Below, piece by piece: positions 50,901-56,103 of a stretch of 64,000 nucleotides of DNA. The stretch covers positions 4,030,001 through 4,094,000 of the forward strand of contig CBDDKZ010000005.1 in NCBI GenBank assembly GCA_965230415.1. The letters run 5' to 3'. Both the position numbers and the translations under genes were made by a program. Position 1 is the stretch's first letter. Every line of letters starts with the position of its first letter. The notes beneath the pieces were generated by a model that saw only the letters and a program-made list of their open reading frames with translations, did no database searches and was not told the DNA's origin. This DNA is from CBDDKZ01 sp965230415. Its GTDB lineage: Bacteria > Bacteroidota > Bacteroidia > Cytophagales > JAAEPT01.

Positions 50901-53257
50901 TCCAATACCGTGAATCCAGTTATTGCATTTACAGTACCACTCGCTTTGTTAATTGTTAAGTCCTCAAAATGACTTGTTGTAGGCGTTGAAATGGATATGT
51001 TCTGATCTGCCGTACCATCTAAGATAAAATCTTCCAAGCTTTGTTTAAAAAGTCCTGTGCCGGAAACAGTGATATTACCAGCCAAGTTAACCATGTCATT
51101 TGTAGAGACTGTCACGCCAGTATTAACACTAAAATCACCACCGACGATGATGTCTCCCTGTAAAGTTTTGGTTCCACCATTGGCAAAAACCACGTTGAAA
51201 AAATCGGAGGCTGATATTGTTTGGTTTGTACCATCAAAAGTGATAGTTCCTGTCATGTTATCAGTATAAGCCTGTGCCATAGACCAATTTCCACCTACCG
51301 TGTGAGAGAAACCCTGATCAGAAAATTGTACGTTGCTACCTACGCGATCTACAAATCCGCATATATCTAGTTCCGCTAGAGGGCTTGCATTTCCATTCAT
51401 ATTAAATTCTATATTTCCGTATTGCCCATTAAAAGAAAGTGGTGCACCATTACCAGGTAAATTAGCATCTGTGTTACCACTAAATCTGATTGTACTATTA
51501 CAATCTAAAGAAGTTGAGTTAAATGAACCTACCAGATTTTCAAAATTATCTTCAGCACCTGTATTTAAAAGAGTGTTAGCTTCCATCGAAAATGTACCGG
51601 TTCCATTATTAGTAATTTCAAATGCGGATAGATTAACAAATAATATTGAAGATGAATTTCCACCTGTATTTTTCAAAGTTAAATCCCCATTTACTGTTAA
51701 GTTAGTTTGTATGGTTTTGACTCGTGTGCCAGTAGGAGCCAATAAGTCTAAAACTAAGTCATTAAAATTATATGAAATGCCTGCCCTAAATGTCTGGTTG
51801 AAATTTTCAGCATCCAATGTGACACTGCCTGTACTATTTATTACTCCGGCACCAAGTATATTATCCCCACCTATTGTATGGTCAAAAGATCCCATATTGA
51901 AGGTACACGAGTTACCCAATTGAAGCCTGCCATTGATGTCTAGATCTCCGTCTGCATTTTTAGTACTAAATCCAAGGTACATGTTTCCGTAAGATAAAGT
52001 GGAATTTGAACGTACTGTTTGAATTAAGTTACCATCATATCTGATCCAAGAATTAGCATTAATGTCATAAACATTAAAATTATCAGGGAAATTATCTGAT
52101 CCTCTTATATACAATGACTGCGCTGCTAGAAATAATGTATCAGTATTTGCTCCTACGCTATGTTCCAAGCTACCAGCGTTTAAGTTTAAGTAGCCACCCG
52201 TAATTTTTAGATCTCCATTACTAATTGTAAAACTATCACCTGACCGTAGAGTTGTATTTCCCAAAATATTGATGTCTAACCCGGAGAATGCAATAGTAGC
52301 ACCACCGTTAGAACGTAAGTAACTATTGCCATCGAAGGTCGCTGTAAAATTTAAATTTCCAGTTAAATTAAATTGTCCACCTCCATCGATTCTTAATTCA
52401 TCATTTAATGTGTAGGTTCCTGATGAGACATTATTAACAATGGCATCGTTGTAAACATAACAGAAATCATCTACCGTGAAATTTCCGTCTATCGTTTTTG
52501 TACCATTATCCAGATAAAGGTCATTGAATTGTGGTTCCGCATCGAAAGTAAGATTTTGATCTCCGCTAAAATAAATTAATTGCTGTGTACTGGTCCATGA
52601 ACAGCCAGTGTTCAGGGTGAAATCACTTCCATACATATCCCATCTGGCACTGGTTGAAACCTGCGCTGTATTCTGAACCGTAATATCTTCTCTTACAATT
52701 ATTCTGAACACTGACTGAAATGCACCGTTGGCACCCTGACCATCGATGGTAAAATCACCAAATTCCAGATTGACAGTTCCACTAAAAAGAGTAAAACCCG
52801 ATGAGTTCACAGTGATATTTGTATGTCTGGCGCTTGATCTGTGCAGGTTACCCATGTTACCGTTATTGGTGAAGCTGGTCCCGCTAAAAACTATTTCATG
52901 AATTCCGTCTGAGTTTCTGGAATCAAATGTGGCCCCGGAAGCAATCAAAACATCGCCGCTGATTGTTGCGGTTCTGGTTGTGCCGTCGTTACCCATTCTC
53001 AATCGGCCGTTTGTACCTTCACCAATTGTAAGGTTACTCACGCTAATGTCTTGATTCAGATCGACATTATGTCCGTCTGATATGACAAAGTTGTTTTGGC
53101 CGTTTGTATCATCCCCTGCCTGCATGGCTGTACCTGTTGCAGTTTGCCAGGTTACAGAGGACCAGTTCCCGCCCCCTTGAGAATAAAATGTCGAATCAGT
53201 ATATGAGAGTACAACAGTACTACTGAATAAGAAAAGTAATGGTAGTAATTTTCTCAT
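38987..53257 (-). CDS. Giant repeat surface protein (~4756 aa), T9SS type A
   Basis: A single uninterrupted 14.3-kb reading frame. A signal peptide (MRKLLPLLFLFSSTVVLSYT) starts at the ATG at 53257; an earlier in-frame ATG only adds 22 charged residues. The body is built of dozens of ~75-82-residue beta-rich repeats with the pattern 'I-x-G-x-W-x-N-x-G … V-x-F-x-G-x-x-x-Q-x-I … F-x-N-L … D-L-x-V-x-G-N'. Four times this is broken by a module with a 'Y-x-N-D-x-x-D-L-I-x-W' turn and a 'W … D-W-x-D-x-x-N-W' stretch. Near the C-terminus come a ~100-residue domain (AALPIELITFTGESSENGVV, YYKLRQTDYDGTSKTF) and a type A T9SS sorting domain (TPNPANDQIFVSV … YSVKIKQ). Probably a long cell-surface fibre or adhesin. 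Confidence 0.85.
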   Translation of the reverse strand: MRKLLPLLFLFSSTVVLSYTDSTFYSQGGGNWSSVTWQTATGTAMQAGDDTNGQNNFVISDGHNVDLNQDISVSNLTIGEGTNGRLRMGNDGTTRTATISGDVLIASGATFDSRNSDGIHEIVFSGTSFTNNGNMGNLHRSSARHTNITVNSSGFTLFSGTVNLEFGDFTIDGQGANGAFQSVFRIIVREDITVQNTAQVSTSARWDMYGSDFTLNTGCSWTSTQQLIYFSGDQNLTFDAEPQFNDLYLDNGTKTIDGNFTVDDFCYVYNDAIVNNVSSGTYTLNDELRIDGGGQFNLTGNLNFTATFDGNSYLRSNGGATIAFSGLDINILGNTTLRSGDSFTISNGDLKITGGYLNLNAGSLEHSVGANTDTLFLAAQSLYIRGSDNFPDNFNVYDINANSWIRYDGNLIQTVRSNSTLSYGNMYLGFSTKNADGDLDINGRLQLGNSCTFNMGSFDHTIGGDNILGAGVINSTGSVTLDAENFNQTFRAGISYNFNDLVLDLLAPTGTRVKTIQTNLTVNGDLTLKNTGGNSSSILFVNLSAFEITNNGTGTFSMEANTLLNTGAEDNFENLVGSFNSTSLDCNSTIRFSGNTDANLPGNGAPLSFNGQYGNIEFNMNGNASPLAELDICGFVDRVGSNVQFSDQGFSHTVGGNWSMAQAYTDNMTGTITFDGTNQTISASDFFNVVFANGGTKTLQGDIIVGGDFSVNTGVTVSTNDMVNLAGNITVSGTGLFKQSLEDFILDGTADQNISISTPTTSHFEDLTINKASGTVNAITGFTVLENMNFTANNANFDLNGQTIFVGRNWDLNTGCTFTHNNGTVHFNGTVDQDLFNDLGATYFNLVFTGAGEKRFLGQDWDIDGDVTFTSTTIDQNSRNLTVAGDWNNVGGTYQGFARTSFDGTNQNIDASDFHDFYTANSGTKSLDGTIKCTGVLYIENNTILDANGFEISVEEQWFNDNGGTFTHNNNKVVFIGGANNIYTGGTGPGFEFYDLEINLQSTINNIDIEGNDIDIENDFTITQGVVRTQNNNIHLEGSLTIDGELNMNNGTDTVYFDGTSGSHTVKSSAASTLRNVIVNASGATYSLISDFTMLSNRPFILQAGTWDLNGRTMTLSNGGGDLTVNGGTFEIDEGAILRLGNGGDILNAGGNFNLIGTSGTPATISATGGTFSFDQTSGTLNAIYYVINAIDGPGLDIQGGTIDATNNLSYGTFSGGTGTAYMDIASGSFAATATIVGCVFNDNSGTPTYNCRHNAGQQLIFESASGTRGGYIYEDDELTADPSNGLIQWTYPGGILWVGTTGGGDGISWEDGNNWDAGSPPTSGQVAIVDHTTVAAAINIDIDASIAQCSQLTLDDQGGNPISLTLNGQELEIGSDGLSVGSNCTLTQTQNGDTISISGDWSNAGTFNENGATVVFNDTIGTTTITTGGSGDSFNDIIFRSKGVVNNATFSLANDLDVNGDFSLDGGTFDVVSSANSVTIGGDWSVTSGDINPRNGTITFDQTGTSTQNISGGVFYNFTTDNSGGGTNTKLLGSNIVIQNDLTIGTNTILNGQTSTIFVGGDWNNLEGTSGFTQTGAGSVIFNGSTFTQDIGRSAQPTTFLNMYIQGTDNKNITADINLSNDLYIISGIGTVTVTANVSIDGVGGDNDFIMTGGNLRLLGTDDFPSNFENINLSGGQVQYRGDVDQNIFGTEYYNLQLRAATGVATTKTASGNFTVNNNLDLNDDLVTTLDVNNFIFTLNGSWTHGTGSPQPLWGTAGGTGTFIHDGAYINFDADLTNFNNVVMAGSSTKDINSDWLIAGDFTVNSGVVFDMNTQTVMSTQSGKTFSIAGGGQLRTQTAAPDTAFPTGFDTYTIDASSMVNLNRNGAQNIYTSGGNIAYGNLDLNGGGNKTILDGTLDVDGEFDQNAGTLIDNNNDINFAGDVYRISHTPSVGTTITYDGDDQEINSTNGGDETLQFYNVVFTGSGTKSILNDRINVDGDLTVDNNITVDQNDNGFYAGNFTNNGTFDASAGTHTFDGTGNQTIDPGANHDFNSLSFDNGSPNIKTVTGNGFDVGNGDFSVTGDAIANFADLTHTIASQNFNISGTWDTDSANLTFDRLGTQNVPELTAAQDIVCSGSGTKILQGDWSIDDLTIDPTITLDANNGNDFTITLTGNWLNSGTFADRNGTVEFESNDNTSKVIQTNGSQFYEVMFNQSQTNTRTYSLSDDMSTNENITIGSGATLGLNGNLLLVGNNDSGNPSGEQVQVDAGATLEVDADAILQFNANDTGGDPLLNVDGTFRIVGTPSNFATLTRQTGNMYIEATINGTLEARYYQMQYLNDDGLNITSSATIHSTNNLSDGSFSNIRTNVGATYLTVEADVTGLDSIRNVTFNHGGTPSIGNDFNVTRTRADGGILNFANASNGLLAGEDYDNDPNGDTRITWPVKTITTWTAGAGTSDWFTAGNWDNGVPNTSLDAVVPLVGPNPIIDGANATAKSLTVTNGFLRLDNGFDLSVSGDVVLGSTGAGVITVLNNTSDITVGGSWTVVNAAAVFTHGDATVIFNNSTSASVTMRLQQFGNVTFQGNGTYNVIGDLTVNGNVSLVAGTVVPSTNNYDFFVAGDWNVTAGTFSTVTNGTVTLNGTGAQAVTAGYFDNLLVAGSGTKTFNGACTIIDDLDIQSDLVCAASSALDIDGDMTIETGGSFDDGGETHTFAGQAWTQDGSFVTNAGAGNIQFDRTSGVQRIGAASFNNLELNGNSQFQLDGNISIQTNFIMRNSINFVFTNAFGISNATGTGTFSLEAAERIYCEGLNSYPSNFSTYNVDATSFAFFSGGADQNIQGGANVVYGNIVVSTANTKTLTGNIDVNGYLDFNDGTIDANNFDISLAGHWYNQDLGSFTPGTGTVTFDGTLDPQFIFGGIPANGSKALGKVTVNKSNLAELSLAGENLTIGGDFYIDAGTFDQNGLITTYQGNFVIDASSTAFIVTGTSVFDGSGTHTLTMGGKTLNNVEFSSSGGVIYNLTDNMDVNGNFEIGTGTTFNGSGNEVILGNYLNTVQIDGTYSVGTGGTLRLAQLSSVNVGSSGTFIAVGTAGNSATITREVTNNYNFTIDGTLRAQYYEFSYMGTGGITINSGGTIHSTDNLSNGVFNYPAVGGTCLRIENNQSFTGANRIENVSFPFNPGGGAFNVTKSSSVTGTINFHQATGVFSGETYDNDPSDLIDWTGELELTWNGSVSSDWYDADNWTPSFGSAVAPDSAIDVLIPFTVRQPIITTNGAKANNVNIGLGAILTLNTSDTGTPDLRIFSDLEQNGLFQFIGSEDSITIAGNWTRTATGSINMADGQIALISSGSNPVLTVGKSGDLPELHCNVAGNLTMGDEIKVKSIFINTGALLPSTNNYEIEVKENFINSASFNTVASNVLFSGTTGGNIDIGSSSFYDIEIDAPGATYNRISNDLRVLDNITIEDGTLSSNSGNIVVGNGVTDDGININGGTLSIDAGGELQIASNAQVAVNSGGTVRVVGNDTVNIASVTSISGRYFFNIRSGGTIQARFYEFANYAGSGIYVQPGATIDPAFNFSYGTFSNPASSGTMLRIENNQTLTSANRIEYVRFSLDGASNVTNVRKTITSTGDLSFYWPLGDHRGEEYENDAFDLIHWDADLFWTGGTSDDWHDPDNWDNDLAIVPNTWIPSLFSDVIFPTGVLPNECILDGTDGLANDIDVLTGRTFTIDGGTSLTTTDTVRINGGSLVVTAGSGNTNLNIGGTWDASAGTFTPGTNTTVTMTALGSDTCSVNNGANTFCNFAINCDEPATDLIQTASALDINCNMNITQGTFEVTNAAHTINLAQNWSNGNASGGFNGGDGTVIFDGGTLQTITHTGGLETFGDVQISNAAGLQANDAISTDDFTIDDGTFFDANSNNNTVRGNWNNNNTVANVGLSNPAITIFAGTATQNINHAGSAETFGGLTNNNTSANLEVNVPLTVRGNITIADNAVIDANSNNISARGDWNNNNTSAGAGFANANLVVFNGGSSQSISHAGGREDFNTIQISNTTSFVQLNNSIATSGNITIDNSADFRANANDITAGANWINNHTTSNGGFNPGTGTVIFNGGVLQTISHAGGSQDFHHLQNSNTSANLQSNVDLDLSGNLILDNSTTLTPSNNNINIAGNWTNNNAVASAGWIPGTSDVTFNGTSLQTISHAGGLEVFNNLRISNTSNNVQMNTSIDLAGNITIFNNAVLDANGNNINIAGNWDNNETSANTGFIPGAGTVTFDGSGGAQTINQIGDSERFNNIRFSNTSGDVDLIGGTELDINGNVTIDNGAFFDPNGGDITLAGNWTNNTTTSGTGFRTAGSVITIDGNGQQQLTHAGDKEIWESLIVDNSAIGTTSLFLNDTLEISNSLQFIDGVIETFNALLWITNSNGGALTGNSGIGYVFGKLRRNIATNTHTYDFPMGVGNSTAEYYNAMIINNNLTGTSWIQTGAKVLTESGNNVDGNLSLSEGGTHYTNLREDCEWDIIPDVQPSGGTYGVRLFIANIPGLVDDQFAPLKRDDSSTDYADWSNGSSTTIPVEGAAGRTVASGYAERLGYTSFSLHAIAETNAALPIELITFTGESSENGVVLSWATAMEINNDYFTLERSFDNKTFETIAIIKGSGNTYDVTEYEFLDENTTKSGLRYYKLRQTDYDGTSKTFNTIAIDLSSDEEIIITPNPANDQIFVSVNKTGHSDAVLEIYNAHGHRVYVDAQFHNSQQVDVSHLPNGIYSVKIKQSTGTVSSKLLISK
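40140..41830 (-). repeat. Seven tandem ~243-bp repeats inside the giant gene
   Basis: A recognisable core (plus-strand reading CC[AG]GCATG or a close variant, then TAAT-GTTTG) recurs near 40224, 40471, 40725, 40971, 41217, 41460 and 41697, giving a period of ~237-250 nt (81 residues). The protein copies share N-x-N-x-I-x-x-x-G-N-W-x-N-N and Q-x-I-S-H-A-G-G. They are clearly more alike than the repeats elsewhere in the protein, suggesting recent duplication. Confidence 0.8.
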
Positions 53258-53550
53258 TTTCTTTTCAATTATTTTAAACTTATTGTTACTAACTAGCTGA
53301 GTATTAGTTTTGTTGAAATTCATATTGTATATAAAATAAAGCGCCTATTGAATATTACGGAATCCAGATCTATACGTTACGATTCTTAATTTACAATTTT
53401 TCATAGCTAAAAAGAGTTAGGGCTTCCTATTGAACGAATGATTTAATTCATCAGGCTGACACAAAATATTACCGAATTAATAAGGTTTACTTGTAACTTA
53501 CAATAAAAATCGATTGATTATTTCGTTGTAAAAAACACAAGTACAATACC

Positions 53551-54618
53551 ATGAATTTGAAAATTGTCTCCCATTTATTACAGTTTATCAAACCTGCAGG
53601 TACTTCCCGAGGCATCCTAGACAACAAAAAAGTATACTATATTGTTTCTGAGGTACAGAACGATTGTTATGCGCTGGGAGAAGTGGGCTGCATACCGGGA
53701 TTAAGTCCGGATTGCACACGGGATCTTATGGGAGAATGTACAAAAATCTCCAAAAAAATTAATGCTTCATTTTCTTCTCCTGTTGATGCTTTAGCGCAAA
53801 TAGATAGTTTGGTGGTACCTGAGCTTCCTTCGGTGCGTTTTGGTTTCGAAACGCTGTTACTGGATATGCTCAATGGACAAAAACAAAAAATATTTGATAA
53901 CCGGTTTTATTCCGGGAATCAGCAAATAAGGATAAATGGACTCATATGGATGGGGAACCATGTTTTTATGCTTCAACAAATACGGGAGAAAGTAAAAGCA
54001 GGATTTGGATGTGTTAAAATGAAGGTGGGAGCAATAGACTTTGAAGAGGAATTGCAATTAATCCGCTACATCAGAGAGGAATTTTCAGAACGAGACCTTA
54101 TCATACGTGTTGATGCCAATGGAGCCTGGTCTGCCCAAGAAGCTCTGGAAAGAATGGAAAGGTTATCTAAATATAATATACATTCTATTGAACAACCTGT
54201 TAAAGCCGGGCAGATGACTGAAATGAAGAAGGTAATTGAGGCAGCTGTTTTACCTGTTGCCTTAGATGAAGAATTAATAGGCATAAGCGGAATAGACAAC
54301 AAAGAAAAATTGCTTACCCTTTTGAACCCGCCATTTATTATTCTAAAACCAGGTTTATTGGGTGGGTTTGGCCCGACAGATGAGTGGATTGAATTGGCCA
54401 GAAGGATGGGGATTGACTGGTGGATTACTTCTGCGCTCGAGTCGAATGTGGGACTAAACGCCATATGTCAATATACTGCAGGTAAGGATATCGGAGATAC
54501 CTATCAGGGACTTGGAACAGGGCAGTTATTTCAAAATAATATCCAAAGTCCTTTAATTATAAAAGGAGAATTGTTGAGATACGATTGTACCCAACAGTGG
54601 GATTTCAGTTTTTTCTAA
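53551..54618 (+). CDS. menC: o-Succinylbenzoate synthase
   Basis: Enolase-superfamily enzyme that dehydrates SHCHC to o-succinylbenzoate in menaquinone synthesis; 355 residues. The catalytic lysines are in KMKVG (Lys156 and Lys158). Metal ligands are the Asp of RVDANGAW, the Glu of SIEQPV and the Asp of VALDEEL, and the second catalytic lysine is in FIILKPGLLGGFG. The C-terminal ITSALESNVGLNAI fits MenC of Bacteroidota rather than mandelate racemase or dipeptide epimerases. The partner menA is at 2.3 kb. It is not clustered with other men genes here. The divergent giant gene starts 293 nt upstream; I see no clear promoter in that gap. Confidence 0.86.
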   Translation: MNLKIVSHLLQFIKPAGTSRGILDNKKVYYIVSEVQNDCYALGEVGCIPGLSPDCTRDLMGECTKISKKINASFSSPVDALAQIDSLVVPELPSVRFGFETLLLDMLNGQKQKIFDNRFYSGNQQIRINGLIWMGNHVFMLQQIREKVKAGFGCVKMKVGAIDFEEELQLIRYIREEFSERDLIIRVDANGAWSAQEALERMERLSKYNIHSIEQPVKAGQMTEMKKVIEAAVLPVALDEELIGISGIDNKEKLLTLLNPPFIILKPGLLGGFGPTDEWIELARRMGIDWWITSALESNVGLNAICQYTAGKDIGDTYQGLGTGQLFQNNIQSPLIIKGELLRYDCTQQWDFSFF

Positions 54619-54648
54619 AATAGGAATAATATTTGCTTAATTTAAGGT

Positions 54649-55380
54649 ATGAATCGTAGAGAATTTATTGCCCTATCTACCACTGCGGGTGCGTTAGGGC
54701 TAGTGAGTATAAATAAAGTTTTTGCTGAAAAAGTCGCCTATCCGACGGATGAATTATTAGGGAAGGAACATCCTCAACTCTTTGGTACGGGGTTTAGACT
54801 GCGCAAAAGAGCTGCCGAAGCTTTTGCCGATATGCAGTCAGCAGCGGCGAAACAGGGGATAACTATTTATAGTCAATCCAGTTTCAGAGATTACAATCAT
54901 CAGAATAGAATTTGGGTACGTAAATTTGAACGCTACAGAAATCAGGGCTTAAGCGGTATGGCCATTATCGAAAAGATAATAAGGTACTCAACGATTCCAG
55001 GGACTTCAAGGCATCATTGGGGTACAGATCTGGATGTCGTAGATCATGCGAAACCACGTCAGTCAGATCCCTTACTAGCCAGGCACTTTAATGCAGGAGG
55101 GGTGTTTGAAGAGCTAGGCGAGTGGTTGAGAAAAAATGCCGTTTCTTATGGTTTTTATGAGGTGTATACAAATGATCCTGTCCGAAAAGGATTTGCCTAC
55201 GAACCATGGCATTTGAGTTTTGCGGAAATGGCTAAGCCCATGTTAAAGGACTTCCTTAATATAGACCTCAAAAAAGAACTACAGGTATCTAAGTTGCTTG
55301 GTAGTGAGTATTTTACGGATTCATTTGTAGATCGATACATAAGAGAGAATATGAAAGGAATAAACAGGGTGTTGTTGTGA
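54649..55380 (+). CDS. M15-family peptidase (D,D-carboxypeptidase type), Tat-like signal
   Basis: A 243-residue VanY/DdcY-like (M15) zinc peptidase acting on peptidoglycan stem peptides. The N-terminus MNRREFIALSTTAGALGLVS carries a twin-arginine motif (N-R-R-E-F-I) followed by a hydrophobic segment, suggesting Tat export. Zinc ligands are His and Asp of SRHHWGTDLDVVD and His of YEPWHLSF, and SQSSFRDYNHQ matches the conserved S-x-[YF]-R-[ST]-x-x-x-Q region. It lies 30 nt after menC on the same strand. Substrate cleavage type (D,D- versus L,D-) cannot be determined from sequence. Confidence 0.85.
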   Translation: MNRREFIALSTTAGALGLVSINKVFAEKVAYPTDELLGKEHPQLFGTGFRLRKRAAEAFADMQSAAAKQGITIYSQSSFRDYNHQNRIWVRKFERYRNQGLSGMAIIEKIIRYSTIPGTSRHHWGTDLDVVDHAKPRQSDPLLARHFNAGGVFEELGEWLRKNAVSYGFYEVYTNDPVRKGFAYEPWHLSFAEMAKPMLKDFLNIDLKKELQVSKLLGSEYFTDSFVDRYIRENMKGINRVLL

Positions 55381-55406
55381 TAGGTCTTATATGTACAAAG
55401 GGACCT

Positions 55407-56102
55407 TTACAAGGTGTTGATTAATGTTTCCGCTAACAAGGAAAGGCCTTCCGTACCGCGTTTTTCTATGAGGTGCAAATTGGGGCGGGCGGAAACTTCC
55501 GGCATATTCGGGTCGATGATATATTTAGGTATAGACTCATCGATAATATCTAAAAGTCCCGCTGCGGGGTAAACATTTAAAGATGTGCCCACAACAATAA
55601 AAACAGAAGCTCGTTGTGCAATCAGCGCTGCATCTTCAATTAATGGTACAGCTTCTCCAAACCAAACAATATGGGGCCTCAGTTGTGAGCCCTTTTCACA
55701 CAGGTCACCCTCATTAAGTTCCCAACCATCCAAATCATAGACTAGTGAAGGATCTAATGTGCTTCTTGTTTTAAAAAGTTCACCATGCAGGTGGATAATG
55801 GATGTTGACCCTGCTAATTCATGTAAGTGATCAACATTCTGAGTGATGATGTCTACATCGAAATGTTTTTCCAGTCTGGCCAGGGCCAGGTGCCCCGCAT
55901 TAGGTTTGGCAGTAAGGGCTTGTTTACGACGTTGGTTATAAAAATCTAGTACCAGGCGTCGATCTTTCCGCCACCCATCGGGCGAAGCCACAGCCATCAC
56001 ATCGTGCCCTTCCCATAAGCCATTTGCATCGCGAAAGGTAGCAATGCCACTTTCTGCACTTATACCGGCACCGGTAAGAACAACGATTTTAGGGCGAGTC
56101 AT
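55407..56102 (-). CDS. cobB: Sir2-family NAD-dependent deacylase
   Basis: Class III sirtuin that uses NAD+ to remove acetyl or acyl groups from lysines; 231 residues from the ATG at 56102. The NAD-binding motifs are VVLTGAGISAESGIATFRD, the TQNVDHLHELAG motif with the catalytic His in IIHLHGELF, RPHIVWFGEAVP and VGTSLNVYPAAGL. The zinc-binding four-cysteine module seen in many sirtuins is not evident: only one Cys (EGDLCEKG) lies in that region, as in several Bacteroidota homologues. A longer start at 56186 would overlap topA by 83 nt and adds a lysine-rich tail; the 56102 start lies one nt after the topA stop and is preferred. Confidence 0.87.
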   Translation of the reverse strand: MTRPKIVVLTGAGISAESGIATFRDANGLWEGHDVMAVASPDGWRKDRRLVLDFYNQRRKQALTAKPNAGHLALARLEKHFDVDIITQNVDHLHELAGSTSIIHLHGELFKTRSTLDPSLVYDLDGWELNEGDLCEKGSQLRPHIVWFGEAVPLIEDAALIAQRASVFIVVGTSLNVYPAAGLLDIIDESIPKYIIDPNMPEVSARPNLHLIEKRGTEGLSLLAETLINTL

Positions 56103-56103
56103 T

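Noticed and set aside
39065..51923. Many plus-strand open frames of 60-196 codons opposite the giant gene
   Set aside because: They are antisense shadows of the repetitive minus-strand coding sequence, with no signal peptide, family match or promoter.
55382..55407. AGGTC…GACCT inverted repeat after the M15 peptidase gene as a terminator
   Set aside because: Only a 5-bp stem with a long loop and no T-run; likely chance.
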